From: Chitinophagales bacterium
GTDB taxonomy: Bacteria > Bacteroidota > Bacteroidia > Chitinophagales > UBA8649
NCBI GenBank assembly: GCA_020635995.1
Contig: JACJYS010000001.1
Coordinates: 434,001 to 498,000, forward strand
Reading direction: 5' to 3'
DNA: 64,000 nt
This document shows, one piece after another, positions 22,578 to 31,511 of the stretch (its first letter is position 1; every line of letters begins with the position of its first letter). The notes below the pieces were generated by a model that was not told where the DNA came from, did not search any database, and saw only the letters and a list, made by a program, of their open reading frames with translations. Both the position numbers and the translations under genes were made by a program.

Positions 22578-23916
22578 CTATTACCATTTTTACTTTGTTT
22601 ATTCTGTTTTTATCCATAGATAAAACGGTAAAAGTATAGTTTTTGTATGTTATAACATTTCCATTTTTTGGCAGTTTGCCCGAAAGTTGCAAAATCAATC
22701 CTGCTAAAGTATCATTTCCGCCACTGGCTTCTTCAAAATCATCTTCGGGCAGTTTAAGTTTTTCGCAAAGATCCATTAAGTTTATTTTCCCGTCCATTAA
22801 ATAGCTGTTGGGCGAGAGTTGTTTGAAAGCTGTATTGGCATCAAAATCAAATTCGTCTTTAATATCGCCCAATACTTCTTCCAGTATATCTTCTAAAGTT
22901 ACTAAACCTTTTGTGCCACCATATTCATCTACCACAATGGCTTGGTGCTTTCTGTTTTCTTGTATTTCTCTAAGTAAATCGTCTATTTTTTTAGTTTCAT
23001 GTACAAAAAACGGATCTCTAACCAAGTTTTGCCAGTTAAAATCTTCTTTTTCTTCTAAGTGATTTAATAAATCTTTTAAATACAAAATGCCTTTAACATT
23101 GTCAATAGATTCTTCGTAAACAGGCATACGCGAATAGCCTGCTTCTTTTACCACTTCCAGTATTTCGGCATAATTAAGTGTGTTTTTTAGGGCAATAATA
23201 TCCACTCGTGGCACCATTATTTGCTTAACGGTAGTGTTTCCAAAATGTACTATGCCTTTTAAAATATTCACATCTTCTTCTGTACTACCGTCTGTAGTGC
23301 TTAAATCTATAGCTTTTTCTATTTCGTCTAAATCTATTTCGTGATTTATGTTTTGAAAACGCTTTTCTATCAGCAAGCCCGATTTTACCAAAAGCCATGT
23401 AAAAGGATAAAATATAGTACGCAAAAAACCAAAAAACCCTGAGGTTAATTCTGCTAAATAAAGGTTGTTTTGGCTGGCAAAAACTTTAGGAGATACTTCG
23501 CCAAAAAATACCAAAAGCGGTGTTAAAATAGCTACGTTTATTAAAGCAATGGTTTCTTCTTTAAAATTTGGAAAAACCATAGTCATTAAAAAATTAAAGA
23601 GAATAATCATTAATACATTAACAAAATTATTGGCTATAAGTATTGTTGCCAGTAGTTGTCTTGGTCGTTCTAATAAACTAATTATCCTTTTATGATTTTC
23701 TTTATCGCTTTCTTTAAGTTCGGCTATTTGCCCGGGTTTAAGTGAATAAAATGCCACCTCAGAGCCCGAAATTATAGCGGATAAAAAAAGCAGTATGATG
23801 ATACTTACAGAAAAAGCAATGATATAACTTAAATTATCTGCAATGTTTGTTTGCAAATAAATGAAAGAAAATATATTATTTAGAAACTCCGAGGGGGGCA
23901 AACTTTCACTTTCCAC
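22567..23916 (-). CDS. gldE: Gliding motility-associated protein GldE (CorC/hemolysin-like)
   Basis: 449 residues. Three or four transmembrane helices lie in a CNNM/DUF21 domain (~25-210, SAIISGSEVAFYSL). Two CBS domains follow (~225-350, MVPRVDIIALKN, VVDEYGGTKGLVTLEDILEEVLGDI), then a CorC_HlyC transporter-associated domain (~370-445). General CorC proteins are linked to Mg/Co efflux; GldE is the version encoded next to gldD in gliding bacteria. It is in the inner membrane. ssb lies 22 bases upstream on the same strand. Confidence 0.9.
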   Translation of the reverse strand: MESESLPPSEFLNNIFSFIYLQTNIADNLSYIIAFSVSIIILLFLSAIISGSEVAFYSLKPGQIAELKESDKENHKRIISLLERPRQLLATILIANNFVNVLMIILFNFLMTMVFPNFKEETIALINVAILTPLLVFFGEVSPKVFASQNNLYLAELTSGFFGFLRTIFYPFTWLLVKSGLLIEKRFQNINHEIDLDEIEKAIDLSTTDGSTEEDVNILKGIVHFGNTTVKQIMVPRVDIIALKNTLNYAEILEVVKEAGYSRMPVYEESIDNVKGILYLKDLLNHLEEKEDFNWQNLVRDPFFVHETKKIDDLLREIQENRKHQAIVVDEYGGTKGLVTLEDILEEVLGDIKDEFDFDANTAFKQLSPNSYLMDGKINLMDLCEKLKLPEDDFEEASGGNDTLAGLILQLSGKLPKNGNVITYKNYTFTVLSMDKNRINKVKMVIDEN

Positions 23917-23938
23917 TTAGTAAATTTTAGATATAAAT

Positions 23939-24403
23939 TTAAAACGGCAAATCATTTGCTTCATCATTATCATCCATTGGCGATTCATCAATAGGAGTAG
24001 TAGGTGGTGTGGTGTTTTCGTTTTGTGCATTTGAACTTTGCTGACTTTGGGATGTTTGATTTTGCCCGGAATCATCTTTGCGTTCAAGCATCTTAAAATT
24101 GTCAACTACCACTTCTGTAGAGTATCTTTTAGCACCGTTTTGGTCTTCCCAACTTCTGGTTCTTAATTTTCCTTCTACATATATAAGTTGTCCTTTTCCT
24201 AAATATTTTTCGGCAACATCAATTAATCCCTTTCTCCAAATGGCTAAATTGTGCCATTCCGTTTGTTCTATTCTATTGCCGTCTCTATCTGTGTAAGTTT
24301 CATTGGTAGCCAATGTAAAGTTGCAAACAGCAGAATTATTATCAAAATGTCTTACTTCGGGGTCTTTTCCTAAGCGACCTATTAAGGTTACTTTATTAAT
24401 CAT
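23939..24403 (-). CDS. ssb: Single-stranded DNA-binding protein
   Basis: 154 residues. The OB-fold occupies residues 1-110 (NKVTLIGRLGKDPEVR, TEWHNLAIWRKGL, GQLIYVEGKLRTRSWEDQ). A Gln/Asn/Pro-rich linker leads to the acidic tip DDNDEANDLPF, which recruits partner proteins. It protects ssDNA in replication and repair. The start ATG 24403 follows mutY by 12 bases, consistent with one repair/replication transcript. Confidence 0.96.
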   Translation of the reverse strand: MINKVTLIGRLGKDPEVRHFDNNSAVCNFTLATNETYTDRDGNRIEQTEWHNLAIWRKGLIDVAEKYLGKGQLIYVEGKLRTRSWEDQNGAKRYSTEVVVDNFKMLERKDDSGQNQTSQSQQSSNAQNENTTPPTTPIDESPMDDNDEANDLPF

Positions 24404-24415
24404 TAGTTATATATT

Positions 24416-25504
24416 TTATTCTAAAATTAGGCTTTTACTTTGTAAATACAAAATAAAAATTTTAGGAAAGGCAAAGTTAGTTAAATTTCGGGTATATCTA
24501 TATTTTTCTTTGTCAAGCAAAGTAGTTGCTGTTGTTTTTATGCTAATAAATTGAATATGAATAAGTTGGTGGGTTAATTTTTGTGTAAATTCTTTACTTA
24601 TTTCTATAATTTCTTCATTATTAATATCAAATTTTGCAGCTAAAATTTTATTTATTTCTTTATTACTTAGTTTTTTCTTTTTCTCAAATTCTACTAATGG
24701 AAATTGGTAAAGTTTTTTCCAAATGTCATTTTCTTCTCTTTGTTCTATTATGTAGCCTTTGGGTGTTTCAATAAAAAAACTATAAAAATATCTGTTTTTA
24801 GTGGCTATTTTTTTGCTTTTAAAAGGCAGTTGGCTCACTTTATTTTTATTAAAAGCCATGCAGTTTTCTTTTAACATACAACTGCCACACAATGGGTTTT
24901 TGGGTTTGCATACCGTTGCCCCAAAATCCATAATGGCTTGGTTGTATTCCCCGGGATTTTTGTTTGGTATTAGCTGTTGAGCCAAATCCATAAATATTTT
25001 TTTTCCTTTAGTAGTGTCAATAGCTTCTTTTATTAAAAAATAGCGAGAAAGTACTCTTTTTACATTGCCATCTACCACAGCTTTTTTTTCATTAAAGCAA
25101 AAAGAACTTATGGCTGCCGCAGTATATTCGCCTACGCCTTTTAGTTTTAATATTTCAGTGTAAGTATTGGGGAAAATTCCGTTGAGTTCGGTGCTTATAT
25201 ATTTGGCTGTATAATGTAAATTTCTGGCTCTTGAATAGTAGCCCAATCCTTGCCAAAGCTTAAGCACTTCATCTTCAGAAGCATTGGCTAAATTGCCTAT
25301 TTTAGGAAATTGTTTTACAAATTTTAAATAATAACTCAATCCTTGCTCTACTTTTGTTTGTTGTAATATTATTTCAGAAAGCCAAACTTTGTACGGATTT
25401 TTTTCATTTTTCCATGGCATAGTTCTTGTGTTAAATCTTGTGTGCCAAAGGAGAAGATTATTGATAAAAAACGTATTTGTTTTTACATTAAATTTATTAT
25501 TCAT
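24416..25504 (-). CDS. mutY: A/G-specific adenine glycosylase
   Basis: 362 residues. The helix-hairpin-helix motif (LKGVGEYTAAAISSFCF, ~117-133) is followed by catalytic VVDGNVKRVLSRYF. The [4Fe-4S] cysteine set is CKPKNPLCGSCMLKENC (~200-216). The C-terminal NUDIX-like domain (~240-350) recognises 8-oxoG. MutY removes adenine mispaired with 8-oxoguanine in the cytoplasm. It heads the mutY-ssb-gldE-gldD group and is divergent from the HU gene. Confidence 0.95.
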   Translation of the reverse strand: MNNKFNVKTNTFFINNLLLWHTRFNTRTMPWKNEKNPYKVWLSEIILQQTKVEQGLSYYLKFVKQFPKIGNLANASEDEVLKLWQGLGYYSRARNLHYTAKYISTELNGIFPNTYTEILKLKGVGEYTAAAISSFCFNEKKAVVDGNVKRVLSRYFLIKEAIDTTKGKKIFMDLAQQLIPNKNPGEYNQAIMDFGATVCKPKNPLCGSCMLKENCMAFNKNKVSQLPFKSKKIATKNRYFYSFFIETPKGYIIEQREENDIWKKLYQFPLVEFEKKKKLSNKEINKILAAKFDINNEEIIEISKEFTQKLTHQLIHIQFISIKTTATTLLDKEKYRYTRNLTNFAFPKIFILYLQSKSLILE

Positions 25505-25614
25505 TTAATAAATTAATTAATTTTGTTAAAATTTTTTTCCTTTCACAAAAATAAAATTTATAACTTAGTAGCTCAAAAATTAAAAAAGAACACTTAAACC
25601 AAAAAACTAACTAT

Positions 25615-25905
25615 ATGAGAAAAGCAGATTTAGTAAACAAGATTTCAGAAGAAACAGGCATACCAAAAGTAGATACCTTAGTAGTAATAGAAAGCATGAT
25701 TAAAGAAATTAAAAATTCTTTAAAAGAGGGCGACAATGTATATTTAAGAGGTTTTGGTAGTTTTGTAGTAAAAACAAGAGCAGAAAAAGTGGGTAGAAAC
25801 ATTAAGAAAAACACAGCTATTGTTATTCCTGCACATAATATTCCTTCTTTTAAGCCTTCAAAATCTTTTGTTGGCATTGTAAAAAAGAACAATAAAGTAA
25901 AATAA
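25615..25905 (+). CDS. HU/IHF-family DNA-binding protein
   Basis: 96 residues. MRKADLVNKISEETGIPK opens the protein, DNVYLRGFGSFVV is the conserved strand, and KNTAIVIPAHNIPSFKPSK is the DNA-binding arm, with Ala/His/Asn-Ile-Pro at the intercalating tip. It bends DNA and compacts the nucleoid. HU beside mutY/ssb and upstream of RNase G is a common arrangement in Flavobacteria. The next gene starts 3 bases after the stop. Confidence 0.93.
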   Translation: MRKADLVNKISEETGIPKVDTLVVIESMIKEIKNSLKEGDNVYLRGFGSFVVKTRAEKVGRNIKKNTAIVIPAHNIPSFKPSKSFVGIVKKNNKVK

Positions 25906-25908
25906 TAA

Positions 25909-26727
25909 ATGAATAAAACTCCGTTAATTGCTATTATAGTTAGTATAATAGCCGTGGTAGGTATTTATATTTTTGTAGATATAAAACCACCAAAAAATAA
26001 CACTACCGAAGCCAATACAAAGCAAGAAGTGGTAGAAAACCAAGAAATAATAAGTACATTTAATAAAACACTTGCACCAGAAATTCAGCAGAATTTGAAT
26101 CGTTGGCTTGTCGGTGCCGAAGAAAATAAAGATACTTTGGCTTTAGATTCTTTAATAAATCAGTACGAAAGTTTGCAACAGTATAATTTTTCGGCATACT
26201 ACCACACTTTAAAAGCGGAAATACAAAATACTAAAGAAAGTTGGGTTTTAGCAGGTGATAGGCAATATAGCGTAAGCCAAAATAGTGCTTATGATAGCAC
26301 TTTTAATCATATTTTGTTAGATAAATCTATTGATTCTTACAATAAAGCCATAGAATTTGACTCAACAGATTTAGATTTAAAAACAAAATTAGGCGAAGCA
26401 TATATGATGAATGCCGAACAGCCAATGCAAGGAATAACAATGCTTTTGGATGTAGTAAAGCAAGATAGCATGAATATAAATGCCAATTTAGCTTTAGGAA
26501 AATTTGGAATTGTTTCAGGACAATATGATAAAGCTTTAAATAGATTGGAAAAAGTATTATCTTTGCAACCCAAAAATAAAGAGGCCTTGCTTTTAGCTGC
26601 CGAAGCGGCTACAAATATTGGAGACTTGCCTTATGCCATTGATAAACTGGAAAGAAGTAAGGAACTAATTGAAGATGAGGCTTTTAAAAAAGATATAGAC
26701 TTGCTCATAGAGCAGTTAAAAAAATAA
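25909..26727 (+). CDS. TPR protein with N-terminal membrane anchor
   Basis: 272 residues. One transmembrane helix (~5-25) precedes an Asn/Glu linker and a set of TPR helices (~130-270, SIDSYNKAIEFDSTDLDLKTKLGEAYM, NANLALGKFGIVSGQYDKALNRLEKVLSLQPKNKEALLLAAEAATNIGD in pieces). It should be a protein-interaction scaffold at the inner membrane. It is in tandem with HU (3-base gap) and upstream of a tiny basic gene and RNase G. Partners are unknown. Confidence 0.83.
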   Translation: MNKTPLIAIIVSIIAVVGIYIFVDIKPPKNNTTEANTKQEVVENQEIISTFNKTLAPEIQQNLNRWLVGAEENKDTLALDSLINQYESLQQYNFSAYYHTLKAEIQNTKESWVLAGDRQYSVSQNSAYDSTFNHILLDKSIDSYNKAIEFDSTDLDLKTKLGEAYMMNAEQPMQGITMLLDVVKQDSMNINANLALGKFGIVSGQYDKALNRLEKVLSLQPKNKEALLLAAEAATNIGDLPYAIDKLERSKELIEDEAFKKDIDLLIEQLKK

Positions 26728-26755
26728 ATTGTAGAACAATAAAAAACATTTAGAT

Positions 26756-26848
26756 ATGCCAAGCGGTAAAAAAAGAAAAAGACATAAAATAGCAACTCAC
26801 AAAAGAAAAAAGAGACTGAGAAAAAATCGTCATAAAAATAAAAAATAA
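26756..26848 (+). CDS. 30-residue basic protein, AURKAIP1/COX24-like (ribosomal)
   Basis: 30 codons from ATG 26756 (MPSGKKRKRHK...). Almost all residues are Lys, Arg or His, with the pattern RHKIATHKRKKRLRKNRHK. This fits the short AURKAIP1/COX24 (mS38 / bS22-type) motif of K..HK.RKR.K..R. Members are small ribosome-associated proteins. It may correspond to the extra protein described in Bacteroidota ribosomes, but I cannot confirm that. It sits between the TPR gene and RNase G, a setting conserved in the phylum from memory. Confidence 0.75.
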   Translation: MPSGKKRKRHKIATHKRKKRLRKNRHKNKK

Positions 26849-26885
26849 GGAGTTTACTTCTTGTTTGTAATATTATAACTTTTAT

Positions 26886-26919
26886 CTAAAAACTATTCCG
26901 TTTGTGGGATAGTTTTTAG
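26886..26919 (+). terminator. Rho-independent terminator before RNase G gene
   Basis: CTAAAAACTATTCC pairs with GGGATAGTTTTTAG (14 bp, one G-U) around TTTGT. The 3' flank has only a short T stretch inside the stem, so read-through into rng is possible. Confidence 0.7.
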
Positions 26920-26943
26920 TCGTTATAAGAATCAATATTAATT

Positions 26944-28491
26944 TTGGAGAAAGAGTTTGTTATTAATAGTACTACCAATGGTAGTGAAATAGCTTTACTT
27001 GAAAATAAAAAACTGGTTGAATTTCATAGAGAAAAAGATGAAAATTCATTTAAAGTAGGTGATGTTATTTTAGGTAAGGTTAAGAAAGTTATGCCCGGCA
27101 TGAATGCCGCATTTGTAGATGTGGGATACGAAAAAGATGCCTTTTTACATTATACAGATTTAGGTGCGGATTTTAAAACCTACTTTAACTTTTATAAAAG
27201 TGTAAGAGCCGGCAATAGCACACATATTAATGATGTTAAAACTCAGCCTCAAATAGACAAAAAAGGAAACATTAAAGATGTTTTAACACCTAAATCACTA
27301 ATTCCTGTTCAAATTTTTAAAGAACCTATTAGTAGTAAAGGTCCAAGATTAACCACCGAGATTTCAATAGCCGGTAGGTTTTTAATACTGACGCCTTTTA
27401 TAGAAACTATAGGTATTTCTAAAAGAATAGCAGAAAACGAAGAGCGAGACCGTCTTAAAATTTTATTAAAAAGTTTAACGCCAAAAAATATGGGCGTTAT
27501 AGTACGTACCGCTGCTAAGGGAAAGGGAGCAGCAGAGCTACACAAAGACTTAAACAATTTAATAGGGAAATGGGAGCTACTGCTTAAAAACTTAAAAAAT
27601 GCCAACATTAGAGATAAAGTTTTAAGCGAAATAGACAAATCTTCTGTATTAGTAAGAGATTTAATGAGTGAAAACTTTAAATCTATAAATGTAAATGACC
27701 CAACTTTAGCCAATGAGCTTGAGGAGTACATGAAAGAAATTGCTCCCAATAGAAAAAATATAGTAAACTTATATAAAGGCAAAGCTCCAATTTTTGATCA
27801 TTTTGACATAACACGTCAAATAAAATCAAGTTTTGGGAGCACCGTAACTTTTGGCAAAGGACCATATTTGGTTATAGAACACACCGAAGCACTGCACGTA
27901 ATAGATGTAAATAGCGGACACAAAGTAGCACTTAAAGGCGACCAAGAATCTAACGCCCTTGCTGTAAATATAGATGCGGCTACAGAAGTGGCACGCCAGT
28001 TAAGACTTAGAGATATAGGCGGCATAGTAGTAGTAGATTTCATAGATATGAAAAAAGCTACTAACAAAAAAGAAGTTTACGATAAAATGCGTGAATTGCT
28101 AAAGCAAGATAAAGCTACAACAAACGTATTGCCATTATCTAAATTTAATTTAATGCAAATAACACGTGAACGTGTTAGACCGCAAATAGAAATAGCCACA
28201 CAAGAAAAATGCCCTACCTGCAACGGCACAGGAAAAATAGAAGCCACACTGCTTTTAATGGATAGTATAGATGAAAAAGTAGAACAATTAATACGTAATA
28301 ATATTCAATTTACGCTTACCGTACATCCATTTATAGAAGCATATATTAAAAAAGGATTTTTAAAATCGCCAAGAATGCAGTGGTTTTTTGACCATAAAAA
28401 ATGGGTGAAAGTTCAAGCAGACGAAAACTTAGCACTTACAGAATATAAATTTGTAAATTTGCTGGGCAACGAGATAGAATTTAACCATTAA
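26944..28491 (+). CDS. rng: RNase E/G-type endoribonuclease
   Basis: 515 residues with a TTG start (EKEFVINSTTNGSEIALLENKK is the family N-terminus, so this start is accepted). The S1 domain is at ~35-125, interrupted by an insert. The catalytic Asp residues occur in HVIDVNSGHK and VVVDFIDMKK, and the zinc-link CPTCNGTG follows at ~420. It processes rRNA and tRNA and degrades mRNA. A glycosyltransferase gene starts at the base after the stop. Confidence 0.92.
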   Translation: MEKEFVINSTTNGSEIALLENKKLVEFHREKDENSFKVGDVILGKVKKVMPGMNAAFVDVGYEKDAFLHYTDLGADFKTYFNFYKSVRAGNSTHINDVKTQPQIDKKGNIKDVLTPKSLIPVQIFKEPISSKGPRLTTEISIAGRFLILTPFIETIGISKRIAENEERDRLKILLKSLTPKNMGVIVRTAAKGKGAAELHKDLNNLIGKWELLLKNLKNANIRDKVLSEIDKSSVLVRDLMSENFKSINVNDPTLANELEEYMKEIAPNRKNIVNLYKGKAPIFDHFDITRQIKSSFGSTVTFGKGPYLVIEHTEALHVIDVNSGHKVALKGDQESNALAVNIDAATEVARQLRLRDIGGIVVVDFIDMKKATNKKEVYDKMRELLKQDKATTNVLPLSKFNLMQITRERVRPQIEIATQEKCPTCNGTGKIEATLLLMDSIDEKVEQLIRNNIQFTLTVHPFIEAYIKKGFLKSPRMQWFFDHKKWVKVQADENLALTEYKFVNLLGNEIEFNH

Positions 28492-29205
28492 ATGAAAACT
28501 TTATCTATAATAATACCTGCTTATAATGAAGCTAAAACCATTCATTTAATTTTAGATAAAATACGTGCTGTAAATTTAATAAACGGCATTTCAAAAGAAA
28601 TAATAATAGTTAACGATTTTTCTACCGATAGTACTGCGGAAGTTGTAAATGATTATATAAAAAGCCATAGCGATACAAATTTTATTTTTGTAGAACACGA
28701 GAAAAACAAAGGCAAAGGAGCAGCACTACACACAGGAATAAAGCACGCTACGGGAGATTACCTTATTATACAAGATGCCGATTTAGAGTATAATCCGGAA
28801 GAATATAATATACTTTTGCAACCTATAGAAAGTGGATTTGCAGATGTGGTATATGGTAGCCGATTTATGGGAGGTAAACCACACAGAATTTTATTTTTTT
28901 GGCATTCAATAGGCAATAAACTGCTAACTTTTTTGAGTAATATGTTTACCAATTTGAATTTAACAGATATGGAAACCTGCTACAAAATGTTTAAGAGAGA
29001 GATTATACAATCGTTAGATTTGAAAGAAAACCGCTTTGGTTTTGAACCGGAAGTAACAGCTAAAGTAAGCAAAATACCTAAAGTAAGAATATACGAAGTA
29101 GGTATAAGCTACTACGGTCGCACGTATGAAGAAGGCAAAAAAATAGGCTGGAAAGATGGTGTGCGTGCTATATACAGTATTGTTAAATATGGTTTGTTAG
29201 GGTAA
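28492..29205 (+). CDS. Family 2 glycosyltransferase (dolichyl-phosphate-mannose-synthase-like)
   Basis: 237 residues. IIPAYNEAKTIHLIL, IVNDFSTDST, KNKGKGAALHTGIKHATGDYLIIQDADLEYNP (nucleotide- and metal-binding Asp in QDADLEY) and METCYKMFKREI match the GT2 DPM1/DPG-synthase group. It transfers a sugar, probably to undecaprenyl phosphate, on the cytoplasmic face. No transmembrane tail is present. The ATG directly abuts the RNase G stop, so they are one transcript. Confidence 0.87.
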   Translation: MKTLSIIIPAYNEAKTIHLILDKIRAVNLINGISKEIIIVNDFSTDSTAEVVNDYIKSHSDTNFIFVEHEKNKGKGAALHTGIKHATGDYLIIQDADLEYNPEEYNILLQPIESGFADVVYGSRFMGGKPHRILFFWHSIGNKLLTFLSNMFTNLNLTDMETCYKMFKREIIQSLDLKENRFGFEPEVTAKVSKIPKVRIYEVGISYYGRTYEEGKKIGWKDGVRAIYSIVKYGLLG

Positions 29206-29211
29206 ATCTCC

Positions 29212-29403
29212 TCATTTAACAGAAATGTTTTCTTTGACTTTTTCGGTTAACTGCCTTAGCGATTCTCTTTTAAAAGAAGTGAGCTTTTTTATTATCAAAG
29301 ATTTATGAACCGTAAATATTTCGTTAGTCCTAACTTCACTTTTGTATTTTAATTTGGTTTCAGTATCAATATCTTTAATTGTAAAAGTAGGCTTAATGGA
29401 CAT
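29212..29403 (-). pseudogene. C-terminal fragment of a MazF/PemK-type toxin
   Basis: A 63-codon frame containing KYKSEVRTNEIFTVHKSLIIKKL, the conserved C-terminal region of PemK/MazF endoribonucleases. The N-terminal half is missing here but appears as a separate fragment at 30569-30784 beyond an IS element. The ATG at 29403 lies in the IS terminal repeat and is unlikely to be a real start. Probably the 3' remnant of a toxin gene split by the insertion. Confidence 0.72.
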
Positions 29404-30567
29404 TTTTTAGGATAGGAATCGCTGTAACAGTTATAATTATTAGCTTTGAGGGCAATCAAAGGTTATGAATAAAAAAAGTGCTTAAGCTGTGGTAAAGGAT
29501 TTACCAAGAAAAATGGAAAAGTTAAAGGTGTTCAATTGTATAAATGCTCTTATTGTGGGAAACAATTTTTAGGAGGTAATAGGATTGACAATAAGATTCT
29601 TTGGGATGAATACTTATATGGAAAACAAACCTATTCTCAACTTGCTATTAGATATACATGTTCAGTAAAAACCATTCAAAGAAGATTGGATTCTATTTTA
29701 GTTGAATTAAAATCAAAAGTTCCAAGAGAAGTAGTTGTTCTTATGGATACAACCTATTGGGGAAGGAACTTTGGCGTTATGTTGTTTAAGGATAGTCTAA
29801 CAAAAGAGAATTTATTGAAGTACTATGTCAGAACAGAAACAAATGCTTTATATATCAAGGGAATCAATGAATTAAAATCTTTGGGGTTTAAGATTAATGG
29901 TATTGTTTGTGATGGAAGAAAAGGTTTAATCCAATCATTTGATGTTCCTGTTCAAATGTGTCAATTTCATCAATCTGCAATTATACGAAGATATTTAACC
30001 AAGAACCCCAAACTTATAGCATCTAAAGAACTAATGGAAGTTGTCAATTTAATGAAGCAAACAGATAAAGAATCTTTTACAGGAGCTTTAGATTTATGGT
30101 TTAATAAATGGGAAGACTTTCTCAATGAAAGAACGATTAACCCCGTTACAAATAAATCCTTTTATACACATAAAAAATTACGAAGTGCATATAGAAGTTT
30201 AAAAAATAATTTACCTTGGTTATTTACTTGGTACGATTATATAGAACTTAATATTCCAAACACTACCAATGCTATTGATGGTCATTTTGCAGACTTAAAG
30301 AATAAACTAAGAAACCACAATGGATTATCTAAAAAAAGAAAAATTAAATTTATAGATGAGTTTTTAAAGGCATAAAGCTCTCCAAAAATAGCTATGGACT
30401 CCTAATTTTAGCAGTCCATAGTACCGATATTTTTATCGAGCATCTACATTATCCCTGACGAGTTGCTCTCCAGCAGAGCTCGCTTCCGTTTATATAGACA
30501 ACACAAATTTGGAAAATTAAATTTGACAATCCTAAAAAACATAAAAAATAGAGCCTAAAAAATGTCC
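29395..30567 (+). mobile_element. IS256-family element, variant Zn-binding type
   Basis: Ends are marked by a 17-bp inverted repeat AATGGACATTTTTTAGG at 29395-29411 and its complement at 30551-30567. A shorter copy of the end (TTTTTTAGGAT) also occurs ~20 bases inside the right end, so the exact right boundary is ambiguous, and no target-site duplication was seen. Inside lies one transposase gene. Behind it is a 190-base non-coding stretch with a CTATGGACT/AGTCCATAG stem at ~30393-30421. The element sits between two halves of a MazF-like gene. Confidence 0.65.
29465..30375 (+). pseudogene. IS256-type transposase, Zn-finger N-terminus separated by an A-run frameshift
   Basis: The natural start ATG 29465 reads MNKKS then stops. 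With one extra A in the A7 run (29471-29477) it becomes MNKKKCLSCGKGFTKKNG and continues in frame through YKCSYCGKQF into the DDE transposase to 30375, ~304 residues. The two CxxC pairs form a zinc ribbon. The catalytic domain shows VVLMDTTYWGRNFG (first Asp), GIVCDGRKGL (second Asp) and NTTNAIDGHFADLKNKL (Glu region replaced or further on). It may be inactive, or use transcriptional slippage on the A-run. The remaining frame from TTG 29536 lacks the first CxxC. Confidence 0.75.
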
Positions 30568-30568
30568 A

Positions 30569-30784
30569 TTAGAACTTCACGTCTGAAAAATAGCCTAATT
30601 TTTGTCCATTATTCCTAAAAGTAAATTGGTCGTTACGTATTACAGATGTTATTTTTGAAACTATATAGTTTTCCTTATTGATAGAATCTTTAGAAATAAT
30701 TACTACGGGTCTTTTCTTTGTGTTAGACAAATCTGTATAAGGATAAGGAATTAGTACTATAGAACCTTGATTGTATTTTGCCAT
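30569..30784 (-). pseudogene. N-terminal fragment of a MazF/PemK-type toxin
   Basis: 71 residues from ATG 30784. QGSIVLIPYPYTDLSNTKKRPVVIISKD is the MazF/PemK N-terminal signature, and ITSVIRNDQFTF follows. It stops at GYFSDVKF, ~40 residues before a normal end, next to the IS right end. The missing C-terminal part resembles 29212-29403. The two fragments overlap slightly in homology (FT...KL.Y.S.V), so simple insertion is not the whole story; a rearrangement is possible. A likely antitoxin lies 11 bases upstream. Confidence 0.75.
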
Positions 30785-30795
30785 AGAATAAACTA

Positions 30796-31227
30796 TTAAT
30801 AATTATCCCAATGTTGATCTTCCTCGCTATCCCAATCTTTAGATAGTGTATTTATAGATAATTCATAAGAAGCGTGTACATTTGTTATATCCATCAAATT
30901 ATTATGCAATAAATCTATTGTATTAAAAAACTCTATAGTTACATTTTTAAAATGAATATACTCTTTATCATCTATTGAGTATAACATATCTTTATACTTA
31001 TTTAGCACCAAAATAATTTTATCTAAAGATTTTAATTCCTTTTCAGCTTGTTTAGGTGTCAAATCTTTTAAATAAAACAAAGAACCTCTTATTTTAAGAG
31101 TAGCATCTTCTATTTTTGGGATAGCATATTTTTCATACTTATCCCAAATAACACCAGCCGGGCTAAAAGATGCCAATATACTAAACGTATCTAAGATACT
31201 TGTAGAATATGATAAACTGTGTGCCAT
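30796..31227 (-). CDS. Putative antitoxin of the MazF-like locus
   Basis: About 143 residues from ATG 31227 (MAHSLSYSTSILDTF); five more codons exist upstream. The body is helical with no known DNA-binding motif. The C-terminus SKDWDSEEDQHWDNY resembles the acidic/aromatic tails with which antitoxins bind MazF-type toxins. It precedes the toxin fragment by 11 bases, the normal antitoxin-toxin order. With the toxin broken it would be an orphan. The family is not recognised; the call rests on tail and position. Confidence 0.55.
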   Translation of the reverse strand: MAHSLSYSTSILDTFSILASFSPAGVIWDKYEKYAIPKIEDATLKIRGSLFYLKDLTPKQAEKELKSLDKIILVLNKYKDMLYSIDDKEYIHFKNVTIEFFNTIDLLHNNLMDITNVHASYELSINTLSKDWDSEEDQHWDNY

Positions 31228-31391
31228 AATGCAAATATACATATAAATAACTGTAAAAGTTCCGCTTTATTGTCTGCTTTAAACAAGGCTAATTATCCAA
31301 AAAAGCTTGTATTTCCTTAAAAATTAATGCTACATCTAAATGTAGCATTAATTAAAATATTAGTTATAATATTTTGAGGATATTAAAGAAG

Positions 31392-31464
31392 TTGACCCAC
31401 TAGGGCTCGAACCTAGACTCTTTTGGACCAAAACCAAACGTGTTGCCAGTTACACCATGGGTCA
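31392..31464 (-). tRNA. tRNA-Gln (anticodon TTG)
   Basis: A 73-base cloverleaf on the minus strand. The acceptor pairs TGACCCA with TGGGTCA, and the D arm is GTGT/ACAC. The anticodon arm is TTTGG-loop TTTTGGT-CCAAA with TTG at positions 34-36. The T arm is CTAGG/CCTAG around TTCGAGC. CCA is not encoded. Confidence 0.95.
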
Positions 31465-31511
31465 AAAAAAATTGGACTGCAAAGATAAAATTAAATTTTA
31501 AAAATGCAATA

